Position numbers and translations under genes: made by a program. The notes beneath the pieces were generated by a model, which saw only the letters and a program-made list of their open reading frames with translations, was not told the origin of the DNA and made no database searches. A stretch of DNA of 64,000 nt from Epiperipatus broadwayi (Eukaryota; Onychophora; Udeonychophora; Euonychophora; Peripatidae): NCBI GenBank assembly GCA_028023455.1, contig JAQFVV010006832.1:126001-190000 (forward strand). Reading direction: 5' to 3'. Within the stretch, counting starts at the first letter, position 1. Each line of letters begins with the position of its first letter. Shown here in pieces: positions 39,784 to 49,101 of this stretch.

Positions 39784-41174
39784 TGTACCATTTACATATG
39801 TATGGTACACGCATATTGGCATTGAGTAAGAGTCAAAAGAGATACATTTTAAAAACCATCAATGAACGTAATTTATTTTTTGTTTTTCTTTTATTAGTTA
39901 ATGTAATTTTTTTGTGTGCATAAAATGAAAATTACTTGTGTTTAACATTTATTTAATCAAAGTAATATTAATATTGGAAAGTGCATAAAGATTAATTATT
40001 CAGATAATTATAAACACATGAGATTAAAATCAAAGTGATGTTCTTAATGATAATTAAAGATTGCTGAAGTAATTGATAATAAAAAAACTTTGTAACTAAA
40101 AACTAGCAAGGAATGTAAAAGATTATAGAATAATAAAAGAAAAGATAAAGAAAATATGTGCAGGACCTCTCAAAAATGATTGTGAGTATAAAAGAAGCAG
40201 ACCAGTTTAGAAGTGATATTTTTATCTGTATTTTTTTGGCTGTTCTTGTGTGCAGCATTTTTGAAGCTGTAATAAAATGCTATCACCTAGATCTACTAAA
40301 CAGAATCTATTCTCCATGTGTGAGTAGAACCAAATCATTTGCCAGCACCTTCTCTAGGAAAAGTCACCTAAACCTTTATCTAACCTCATGGATCAAAGAT
40401 ATGGAAGTAATACCAGCATGAAACCATAAACCAATACTGTGGACTACTCGTCAAAAGGAACTTGACTACTATAATAATCAATCATCTATGTAAACACTAG
40501 AATCTTACTGGTAAGTTAATGGCCATATTCTTATTTATATTTAAATCAGGAGGATTTGTGTACTAAATTTAAAATGCTAAATTTCAAATTCAGACAAAAG
40601 AAATAGACATTTACTATTTTACTCCTAGAATGAACTGTTGGAATTAAGTGTTGAATATAATTATATAATTATATACATATGTTTTTTTTTTCCAATATTA
40701 TAATTTTATTATTTACTGCTAATATAAAACTTTCATTGTACATACTTTATTTTTAGTTGGTTAATTTTGAGTGTTAGATTGTATTATTTAGTTTTAGAGA
40801 AGTGTATAAATTAACTTTGCCAATATGCTTGTTGTTTAGTTAAGCCCCAGCGGAACGTTAATACAACGTTAAGTGATTAGAAACAATCCCGATCTTTTAG
40901 TTAATTTCTTCTTAATTTATGAGGTGTGACGCAACAGATATCAGCGAATTCTTGTATAAATTTTGGTGCCTTTGTTTAAATAAATAAAAAAAAAAACTGA
41001 TTCCATTGGCACTTTAAATCATAAACAATATTATGCTGAGTTAATCAGAAAATATAGCTATGTTCTTGAGATACCCAGACTCATAAATAATCTGAATATA
41101 TTTTCTTTTTCATAGCTTGATTGACTCACACTAGTGCATAAGAGAAGGCGTACCAGAACATGAAAAGCGTTACA
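39784..41174 (+). repeat. 3' LTR of the older element
   Basis: 1391 bp, TGTACC...TTACA. It is uninterrupted and serves as an empty-site reference for the retrozyme-like insertion in the 5' LTR. Confidence 0.82.
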
Positions 41175-41977
41175 CTATATTTCTAAAAAAAAGTACTTAG
41201 ACTTTGAATACATTAAATATCTTTTAGAAAGAAAATAGAATTAGCATAAAATAATTTTCTCCATAATTAAATATTTTAAATTAAAAATATAAATATATTT
41301 TCTGTTTAATTGTCATAAATGTATATTATATTTACAAATGATGATTATCTTAAACAAATTTGTTTTGCTTAATGTATCCATAAATATATTATTGCAGGTA
41401 AATTATTTTTGTACAATAATTTAATGATAAGAAAAAAACAAAAGAAGAAAATTGAATAATTAAGTAGTCATAAATGATCCTAAGATGAACACAAATAAAT
41501 AACAAATAATGTTCAATAAAATAAACAGATTAATCTCAATGAAAGGATTTATATTTTATTTTTGCATAAAAATCTGCCTTTTTTAAATATATATTCTCAT
41601 GCACGATATACATATGTGTAGAAAAAAGAATAATGATCACATTAAAAAAAAAAGCAATGAGAAAAATTGAATGTCTGGAATTCTGTAAAATGATAGAAAA
41701 AATATAATAATATGAAAATATAATTATGAGACAAAGAATGCTATAGAAGAGAATAAATGTCTTAAAAATATAAAACAACATTTGGTATTGGAAGCAAAAT
41801 TGTACAGCAGTAAGAAAAGAAAGATGGAACTATTACTAAAAAGAATAGATATCATAATAAGTATAAAAGAGATTTACAAAGAATTATTTATTACTAAAAA
41901 ATAAGAAAACAATCTTAAGCATTTTCAATGTAGAGATATCCAATTAAATCTATAAAGATGATAAAATTTGTACAAAT
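41175..41977. other. AT-rich DNA, no gene recognised
   Basis: No supported feature. Minus-strand frames here are the antisense of AT-rich or LINE-derived sequence. Confidence 0.45.
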
Positions 41978-42393
41978 TATGGAATGATTTTCGATATTTT
42001 AAAAGAAACAGGTGAAGAAATATATAAATTGTTGGCAAAAATAAACACAAATTATTTAAAAGGAAGGATATACTAGATGATTGAAAGAATGCAGTAATAA
42101 TGTTCGTATTTAAGAAAGTTAAAAAAAAATTAGAAATTAGGTTTATCAATCTTTTCATCACTTTTATACAAAAATCGTTGCCAAGATAATTACGTCTATC
42201 TACAGAAGTTTTTGGATTCAAACAAAAAAAACTAGCTTTATTTAAATATTTTAGTACAATGCAACATATCCAAGTACTGAGATCAGTTATAGATAGTAAG
42301 AATCACGATAAGTTGCTGTTATGCTTTAAATTTGTAGATTATTATGTGGTATTTGATTTTATCAGCAATGTCACGCTGAATAAAATAATTTAA
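41978..42393 (+). pseudogene. RTE-type LINE reverse transcriptase remnant
   Basis: Broken plus-strand frames carry two recognisable pieces. YGMIFDILKETGEEIYKLL resembles the segment before the first reverse-transcriptase motifs. After about 180 decayed bases, TMQHIQVLRSVIDS, LLLCF and FVDYYVVFDFIS follow. The last matches the catalytic-A block (usually IDY-x-KAFD-x-V). The block keeps the final Asp, but Lys-Ala is lost. Several stops and frame changes make it inactive. The clade assignment (RTE or related) rests on the spacing and style of these blocks. Confidence 0.55.
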
Positions 42394-43188
42394 TATTTTC
42401 TTCATTTTTTGAAAACTCATTTATTTATTTTTCTAATTTAACGATAAAAGTAAATACCATTTCGTTAAATCTTTAAAGACTCTTATAAGGAAATTGCAGT
42501 TTTGTAGGAGTTTACAGTCCTCAAGTTAAAAATCACACTTATAGATAAATATTCTTAGAGTAAAATATCCTCAATCATTATAGAATACTGATCTTGTTTA
42601 TGCTAATGTGAGTTTTTAAGAGCTAAACCTTTTTTTTATAAACCTAAAGATTAAATTGTAAAGAAATTTTAAGCACTAAGTCATGAGCCAAGAAAAATCT
42701 TCCTTAAAAACAAATGTGATTCAGTAATCAGTGTTATATATAAATCTTAAATTTAAGTTTCTCCGGATACTATGCGACAATTCAAATATTAGAAGTAGCA
42801 CATTTAGGTTTTGAATGTTTTACTTCTTTATAGAACCAATTCTAAAGAATACCTGATACTTGCGGCATATAGCAGTTGAACTTTTAAAATTATTTTCAGT
42901 TTATTTTGGTTATTGGTCTGAACCATTTTAAATGTATATTTTAATGAAACAACTTTGAAGTTAACTATATAATTTTTATTATACCTGCTTATGGTATGAC
43001 CAACATCCAACGTATTGACAGACAAAGATAGCTGCTAGAACTTAATGTTTATTTATATAATTAGTAATGGTATAATACATTTTATAAGGTTAAATGTAGT
43101 TTACTTTTTTTGCATATAACATAATTCTTCATATTATCTAAAATTATCGTTGCAATAACAAGCTATGTGTTATATATTTTTTATTAGA
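42394..43188. other. Probable intron or LINE-derived DNA before the channel exon
   Basis: It ends in a pyrimidine-rich tract and TTATTAG at 43181-43187, a good splice acceptor for the following exon. I could not confirm LINE homology through this stretch. Confidence 0.4.
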
Positions 43189-43439
43189 ATGACAGATGCA
43201 GAGTTAAACCTTGATCACTTCCCTTTATTTCATGGATTTTACCACCATATTATTAAGGATAAAAGTATTATTATAAAAATTACATGGCTTATTTTGATTC
43301 TGACAGCTTTTTGCATTTGTATTTGGCAAATAAGTGATAGAATTCAAGCCTGTTTGGAATATCCCACTACTCGGAAATATGAAATGATTTATGAAAAAGA
43401 GATGCTATTTCCTGCAGTAACTATTTGCGATACTCTGAG
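43189..43439 (+). CDS. DEG/ENaC-family sodium channel, N-terminal coding exon
   Basis: The exon encodes 83 residues plus two bases. It starts at an ATG just after the acceptor TTATTAG and ends at a donor, CTGAG|GTAAAA, in phase 2. An in-frame ATG at 43165 lies before the acceptor and is less likely to be used. Features follow DEG/ENaC order: a short cytoplasmic N-terminus with FHGFYHHI (His-Gly motif before TM1), the first membrane helix at about residues 31-49 (ITWLILILTAFCICIWQI), then YPTTRKYEMIYEKEMLFPAVTIC with the hallmark FPAVTIC. DEG/ENaC channels are amiloride-sensitive sodium channels gated by peptides, acid or force. Which subtype this is cannot be told from one exon. I found no later exon (Cys-rich loop, GxS filter, TM2) in the next 20 kb, so large introns are likely. 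Confidence 0.82.
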
Positions 43440-43823
43440 GTAAAATGTAATCAATACTACTATATATTGTATCTATTATGGTCATTATTTTTAATGTTAT
43501 TCTTTTTATTATTATTATAATGAATGTTATTTTAGTTAATTCCAATTCCGTTACAGGATTGCTTCATGTTAATTATCCTTTATTTTTATTACTACTACTA
43601 CTACTATTATCATTATAAATGTTAATAATTAATATTTTTATTTAAAGTCTAATACAAAAATATCTAAGTACATAATATTATGGTTAAATTATAATATTCA
43701 ATAATATAGGGGATTTGAACTCAGACTTTCAAGCACCCACCAACTATTTAATATTTAATAATAATAATAAAACAAATAGGTATCACTGACATTATTGAAA
43801 TTATTAGGAGATTAAACTAAAAT
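43440..43823 (+). other. Probable intron 1 of the channel gene
   Basis: Starts with GTAAAATG. Contains ATT and ACT micro-tracts. At 43708-43736 it has TTTGAACTCAGACTTTCA, the end of the hammerhead repeat family seen at 9.27 kb. Confidence 0.45.
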
Positions 43824-44066
43824 TGGGATGGATATATTGTGAAAAGAGATAATAATAGAGGAACAGCTGAAGTTTTAAATTGGATGCAAAGAGATTGTAA
43901 AGTGTTTAGAAAAAGACCATACATGAGATTGATAGAGAAAGTAAGAAAATTTACTCATGTGATGTGGATAAATGAGATTATAGATAAAGAAACTTGATTA
44001 AAAGTGGAGAGACATTCCATCTGCAGTGAATTAATAGTAGTTGAAAATAATAAAAACGATAAATGA
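43824..44066 (+). pseudogene. LINE C-terminal remnant (RTE-like)
   Basis: The frame reads WDGYIVKRDNNRGTAEVLNW, then RDCK, FRKRP and a Trp in MWINEII, with one in-frame TGA at 43995 before a final TGA at 44064. The pattern W-x-GH-V-x-R-x-DNR-W ... RGRP-x-R-W is the familiar C-terminal block of RTE-type LINE proteins. Conserved positions are still legible. It has the same orientation as the reverse-transcriptase remnant at 42 kb, but the channel exon lies between them. Confidence 0.6.
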
Positions 44067-44289
44067 GATATTATAATGTTTTGTTTGCTCTTACAAATTA
44101 AAATAATTAAAGATTATACTGAATGTTTTATATATATATATATATATATAAATAATGTCGAGAAAAGCGTTATGCACCTATAGTCTAAGTGTTGACTGCT
44201 TTGTATTATATACATGTAATAAATAAAGTTTAATGTAAGCATTCTTTCCAAATATATGTAACATTCAAACCAATATATATATAAAATAA

Positions 44290-44520
44290 AATTCACATAA
44301 ATTATAGTTATTTTTAGAAGTACTTTCGACTTAACATCTTGTAGTTTCTATCAACTATATAATATTAAAGACATTTTTACACAATACTCATAGTTCAGTT
44401 TAGGTTTAGTTCTCCCACAGTTCTGTTATTTTAACATTTGATGATTGCCGATTCATTAACATTTGACGATTTCTTGAAATTAATCTAGCCCTTTTTATTT
44501 TACGTTTATTGTGACAACAT
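44290..44520 (-). pseudogene. Penelope-like element 3' end, second family member
   Basis: On the minus strand the frame 44513-44406 reads HNKRKIKRARLIS, then NRQ and SNVKITELWEN before a stop. It parallels the RKIKEAMLI...NRQAANIKITELWES end of the 14.3-kb copy. The 3' UTR follows to about 44290 and includes a hammerhead-like relic. The 5' part of the element is missing. The copy is clearly diverged from the 14-15 kb pair, so two subfamilies are present. Confidence 0.75.
44303..44362 (-). ncRNA. Decayed hammerhead relic in Penelope-like 3' UTR (U3-A8)
   Basis: Minus strand: TTGATAG (44348-44354), an ACT...AGT stem II remnant, GAAAG (44323-44327), loop TA, CT, U. U3 and A8 occur together, as in the 14-15.6 kb copies, but A9 is G here. 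Position in the 3' UTR is the same as in those copies. Confidence 0.4.
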
Positions 44521-44611
44521 TGAATTTACATAATTTTATATTTTTATAATCAAATTTAAATCAATATTGACAAGATTTTGTAAGAGAGGTGACGCTGCAA
44601 TTTGGAACAGT

Positions 44612-44840
44612 TAAATATAAAGCTGAGAACTGATTGTATATATGTGTGGAGATAGTAATCTGGACAAATTGATGAATGCTGGTTTAGCACGAAATACAGA
44701 TACTGGTGATTATTTATTTTTTCAATGTATGTGTGATCAGGTGAGTCAGCAATATAAGATGGCACTGAGAGTTGTGGGTCATGTGAAAGTCTGAGTTCGA
44801 ATCTCGCATATATTTCATATATAAATGCAGGTGTAAGCCT
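44612..44840 (+). repeat. Hammerhead-bearing repeat, third copy of the 9.3-9.8 kb family
   Basis: It matches the right arm at 9620-9812: GAGMACTGATTGTATATATG, then TGGTTTAGCACGAAAT, GATTATTTATTTT, and at the far end GTGAAAGTCTGAGTTC. The end continues as GAGTTCGAATCTCGC, a B-box-like motif. It is a single arm here, not an inverted pair. It lies beside the Penelope-like fragment, in the opposite orientation. Confidence 0.7.
44650..44714 (+). ncRNA. Hammerhead motif, family C
   Basis: TTGATGA (44669-44675; C3 to U only), stem II TGCT/AGCA with GGTTT loop, GAAAT (44691-44695). Stem III is AU/AU with ACAG loop, giving a cleavage triplet AUA followed by CTGGTG. Stem I pairs are partly lost. The expected 10.1-11.1 pair is A-C. 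Family comparison suggests the ancestor had a perfect core. Confidence 0.5.
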
Positions 44841-44921
44841 GTACAATGTAATAATATTAGAATGTAAAATCACCATTGGTAAAATTAAACTGACATTAAT
44901 TTCACACTTTCCATATATATA

Positions 44922-45108
44922 TATATATAATTATTCAAAACAATACAATAATTAATACAGTAAAACAATATTTTAAAAAACAAATATAATAAAAGTACTT
45001 TTAACTATCTATGTATAGATAGTTGAAAGTACTTCTGTTATATTTGTTTTTTAAAATATTGTTTTACCGTTTTTATTATTGTATTGTTTTGAATAATTAT
45101 ATATATTT
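44922..45108. repeat. Palindrome of Penelope-like 3' UTR sequence
   Basis: About 90 bp (44922-45011) is repeated as its reverse complement at 45013-45108. The centre is ACTATCTATGTATAGATAGT. Next to the centre each arm has GTTGAAAGTACTTCTGTTAT or its decayed form, which is the GAAAG-to-cleavage-site half of the Penelope-family hammerhead. This is therefore another head-to-head pair, truncated inside the ribozyme. Confidence 0.7.
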
Positions 45109-45136
45109 TATTATAATTGGAATACAGTCATTGATT

Positions 45137-45270
<134 letters not shown>

Positions 45271-45313
45271 ATTACAAGCATAAAGCTAAACTAGTCAATA
45301 TAAAATCAAAACT

Positions 45314-45613
45314 ACCCCAAATCTAAAATTAAACCAAACCAGCATAAAAATAATATTAAAACACAACCTAAGGTTTCACTGCTACAAGCAGACTTCTCAA
45401 GTGTAAAGAACTACAAAAAAACTACACAATATATCTACTTTTAATATTAAGGGTGGATGGGAAGTGAATGGATTTGTGGGTAGTTTTAATAGTATATATA
45501 CTGTGTAGTTTTTTTGTAGTTCTTTACACTTGAGAAGTCTGCTTGTAGCAGTGAAACCTTAGGTTGTGTTTTAATATTATTTTTATGCTGGTTTGGTTTA
45601 ATTTTAGATTTGG

Positions 45614-45617
<4 letters not shown>
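45314..45617. repeat. Inverted pair with hammerhead-like core, fifth family
   Basis: Arms 45314-45434 and 45496-45617 are near-perfect reverse complements (about 120 bp) around a 60-bp spacer. Each arm contains CACTTGAGAAGTCTGC, loop TTGTA, GCAGTGAAACC, TTA, GGTTGTG. It is laid out like a hammerhead: stem I ACAC/GTGT, stem II CTGC/GCAG, stem III ACC/GGT. The core reads TTGAGA, with C3 changed and one base missing, so it is inactive. The pair sits between two AT microsatellites. Confidence 0.65.

Positions 45618-45707
<90 letters not shown>
45618..45707. repeat. (AT)n microsatellite
   Basis: AT alternation of about 90 bp. It generates opposing YIYI frames. Confidence 0.97.
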
Positions 45708-45710
<3 letters not shown>

Positions 45711-45932
45711 ACATTCACCATCTGGTCAATCAATAAACTAACTAAATGATCCATCTTAACTCTGCTCTTAAGTATTAGAAATGAGTATTAATAATATCGT
45801 AAGATAATTTTTATCTTTAGACTAGCTCAAATTAATAATAAATAATATATGGTTGGATTTAATACACATACAAATAAATAATATTTAATATTAATCATGA
45901 GACATTTAATGAAGGTATAGTTATGGAGTACA

Positions 45933-46692
45933 TTAACACTTTGCATGCCTGATTTGTTTAAAAGTGAAGTGGCTTAATATCACTCTAAATTGGTCACTTT
46001 TCATACTACAATTACAATTTTGGGCTCTTTTTAAAGATTAAAAAAAGTTCTGTAAGATGCTGCCCTCTCTTGAATTATTTTACAAGTAAAAATCAATAAA
46101 AATGACCTTATATGTCAAACAAAGAAAAAAATAATGCCCCTTCTTAAATATTATTGGCTATTAAATTTTGACAACAAAGAAAATGGCTGCCAAAAAGTAA
46201 AGAGTTAGGATCTGTTTTTGTTTTATTTCAAAAATGATAAACGAAGGTTTTAGACCATTTTAGCAGTATTTTTTGACAAATTATAAATTATTTTGATAAG
46301 ATATGCTAAAAATAAAATTATTTTGGAAAAATAGTTAAGAATTGTAACAAAAATTATTTGCACTTTTCTACAACTAAAATTGGCATAGAAAATCATGTCA
46401 TTAGCAAAACATTTTGATTGATGAGTAAGATTTTGTTTACATTTTCCACTAGTGAAAATTTATATATTTATATAATAACAATTTATTTTTGAAAAAACTT
46501 TCATTCATTTTCATAACCTGACAAATTATTAATATACTTTTTACAAACAAAACTAAAATGAATATAATATTAAAAGATGAATATATTTTGATGTTTGAGT
46601 TTGTGAATTGCCACTTGACTTTAAATTGACCAATTAAAAGTTTTGTTTTCACCTCATTTGGCCAATAAAATAATCAGCGCTCTAAAGGTTAA
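45933..46692 (+). mobile_element. piggyBac-type MITE with TTAA target duplication
   Basis: TTAA at 45933-45936 and 46689-46692 bound 752 bp. The ends are imperfect inverted repeats: CACTTTGCATGCCTGATT on the left, and CCTTTAGAGCGCTGATT read inward from the right. Copy B of the duplication lacks it near 56.70 kb. It is the inverted relative of the 16.74-17.45 kb element. TTAA plus CCYTTT-like ends are the piggyBac signature. There is no transposase. Confidence 0.82.
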
Positions 46693-46954
46693 GAACATTT
46701 CCCTAAGAACATAATCTCAATGACATAATAATACTATCCCCTCCCCCTTTTTTATTTAAATAATAATATAAATGTATAGTATCCTTACGACTTTTAAATA
46801 TTATGAATAATCTAATATTATAGGAGATAAATTATAATTTCTAATATTTAAAATATAATCATCTCAGCTTTTTAAAATAAAATCATTATAATTTATAATA
46901 TCCTGCAGCCAAGAATGATGAAGGATTTTGCTTCATTCTTAACTACACCTAAGC

Positions 46955-47114
<160 letters not shown>

Positions 47115-47207
47115 TTTCTACACTTAATCTAACTAACAATTGGTACTACATTTACTATTCAGTAATCAAGCCAAAATAATAATAATAAAGATGATGGTGA
47201 TGATGAA

Positions 47208-47211
<4 letters not shown>

Positions 47212-47263
<52 letters not shown>
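47212..47263. repeat. (TAA)n microsatellite, short
   Basis: About 17 TAA units, in the same duplicated segment. Confidence 0.95.
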
Positions 47264-47264
<1 letters not shown>

Positions 47265-48211
47265 CTAATTCTTTTTTTTATCACATGACATGGTAAAAGT
47301 ATATAATCCGAAACATGTGGCATTAGGAAATATATTTAATCTTACAGCAACAATATTATGTAATAAATTGTGACCAAAATAGCATTATAATAGTGTGATA
47401 TTTCAGTATCATTTTCTGAATAATAATTATTTAAAAAAAACATTTTTATTTATGATGTGCAAAATATGTTATATGTTCAATTTTAAATTCTGTAGAACTG
47501 GTCTTGTGGAAGTGAATAGATCAATAATAACACTGACAAAAGTTTTTTTATAAAACAATTTTAACCAATTTATTTAGATTAACAACAAAATTTAATACAA
47601 GACATATACAATTAAATATTACTAAACTAACAAATATTATACTAAAAAAATTTTGGTACTAGTAAACTATTCACTGTGCAGCCTGTGTTGGCGCTGTTTC
47701 TGTGTAAAAACACAGAATTATACCACTTTCGCGGCCGAACCTATGACTAATAAATGAGTGATCATTAATATACGAGTAGATCGTATGTAGTGGTTATAAT
47801 ACGCGGTCAATTACGTCTGCGTATCAATAACACTACGTCTACTAACAATACTATGATTGTATAGTTTGCTGTTGATTTCATTGCGGGTTGAATTCCTATG
47901 CATATTGACAGAATTTGTATCGTCGCTAGAATTTAAGATGAGAGTGTGAGCATTGTCTTCTTTTTCAAGTGTTTATTTGTTGATGTTTATGATTTTCTGT
48001 ATTTCCCAACTGAAAGATTTTTGCGTACTAGTAATTTTCAGCGTATTATTGATATTTGTCAAATTTTTTTTTTTTGGCTAATTTTGGCTTTTTTGGGGGT
48101 CAAAAAAGACAAAGTAAAATTTCTCAAGCTCTCTGGCAGATGATTGGAGTTGTTTGCAGAAAAATACCATTTCTGTCGTGACTTGGACAAGAGTTGAAAA
48201 AGAAGAACAAA

Positions 48212-48367
48212 ATGTCTACCACGTTATTATATTTGTGGGACGTCCCAAACAGAGAAAATGAGGCAGTTGCATTTTTTCAAGCCCAAAACATCCTGCCATT
48301 CATTACAGTTGATTTAGTTCAGTCATATGTGGTTAATAAATTTATTTTCTGGAAAGAATTTGTGTAA
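48212..48367 (+). pseudogene. Transposase N-terminal fragment, 51 codons
   Basis: ATG at 48212, stop at 48365. It includes LYLWDVPNRENEAVAFFQ and NILPF, which resembles the start of ISXO2/Merlin-type transposases (a short helix, then a FLQ-x-x-x-ILP motif). The expected zinc-ribbon Cys residues do not follow, so the frame is truncated or diverged. The assignment is tentative. Confidence 0.4.
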
Positions 48368-48604
48368 TGTTTGCGATTATTTTTATCTGTAAATCATGTA
48401 ATTAACACCCAGAATGACAGTGTTAAAAAGGGGCAGTGTAGTTTGTTGGACATCTCTTGATTGATTGATTTTTTTTTTTTAAAAAAATACTTCTTCTTTT
48501 GACATACCTATTCGTTCCATTTAGAAGCAAAAAGAGGTTTGTTGTTGTTTTAAATCAATAAACAGCACGTTAAGTAGATTTAAAAATGAACCAGAGTTTA
48601 CTTT

Positions 48605-48862
48605 TTGTTGTTAAAAAAGAATAAAAATACCGGACGTTTTATTGAAAAAGTTAAAACTGTCCCTTATTACTTTGAAATGTATCGAATCCAAAACCAAAAA
48701 ATAAAAGACATCTGTAAAAAAGAAACAGTAGATTTAGAATGGAAATCTCCCCCCTTCCAAATAAAGGCGTATGTCAAAAATTATGTACTTTTGAGATCCA
48801 AAAAAAAGGTCAAAGTCTCCTTTATAGTTTTAAATTTATCAAATGAAAACAAAAAAAAATAA
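48605..48862 (+). CDS. Hypothetical 85-codon frame inside the DNA transposon
   Basis: Basic protein (many Lys) starting MLLKKNKNTGRFIEKV and ending in a lysine run. It may be a relic of the transposase C-terminal half, but I recognise no motif. The A-rich codons also fit chance. It lies downstream of the N-terminal fragment in the same orientation. Confidence 0.25.
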   Translation: MLLKKNKNTGRFIEKVKTVPYYFEMYRIQNQKIKDICKKETVDLEWKSPPFQIKAYVKNYVLLRSKKKVKVSFIVLNLSNENKKK

Positions 48863-48965
48863 TTATGTCCAATACAAACAACAACAATATATTAAATATT
48901 AAAATAAATAAATAATTATGTCCAAAACAAACAACAACAATATATTAAATATTAAAAAAAAAAAT
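48857..48965. repeat. Tandem duplication of about 55 bp
   Basis: AATAATTATGTCCAA, then ACAAACAACAACAATATATT, occurs twice in a row, with one A/T difference, inside the Merlin-like element. Confidence 0.85.
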
Positions 48966-49101
48966 TACAGCCGTATGTTAAAATACAATCTATTAGATAA
49001 AAAAAATCTAGTGGCCCGGTAATGTTATAATGCTCTGTTTTTAATTAGAAACAGCACCACCAAAGGCTGCACAGTTAATAGTTTACTAGAACCAAAATTT
49101 T

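Larger units (their letters stand above)
36031..41174 (+). mobile_element. Older Ty3/Gypsy LTR retrotransposon, internally deleted
   Basis: Direct repeats of about 1.4 kb flank a 1.4-kb body. The 5' LTR ends ATTACA at 38368 and the 3' LTR runs from TGTACC at 39784 to TTACA at 41174. After the 5' LTR comes a primer-binding-site relic, and before the 3' LTR a G-run. The body keeps only integrase sequence, decayed. The LTRs are roughly 85% identical by eye, so the element is much older than its left neighbour. The exact 5' boundary is blurred by a CA/TA microsatellite. A 898-bp retrozyme-like insertion splits the 5' LTR. Confidence 0.82.
47647..49101 (+). mobile_element. Merlin-like DNA transposon, decayed
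   Basis: Terminal inverted repeats of about 50 bp: the left end begins GGTACTAGTAAACTATT, and the right end, read inward, GGTTCTAGTAAACTATT. Both continue through ACTGTGCAGCC to GCTGTTTCT. An 8-bp AAAATTTT flanks each end (47647-47654 and 49094-49101). It is its own reverse complement, so it may be a target duplication or part of the repeat. Total 1439 bp between. GG ends, an 8-bp duplication and a small frame resembling the ISXO2-type transposase N-terminus suggest Merlin. It has higher G+C than its surroundings, and copy B lacks it. Confidence 0.65.

Noticed and set aside
41536-42221. Minus-strand frames of 81 and 98 codons
   Set aside because: The second is the antisense of the plus-strand LINE remnant. 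The first is AT-biased without motifs.
43165-43188. Upstream ATG that would lengthen the channel protein by eight residues
   Set aside because: It lies within the polypyrimidine tract and acceptor of the preceding intron, so it is unlikely to be in the mRNA.
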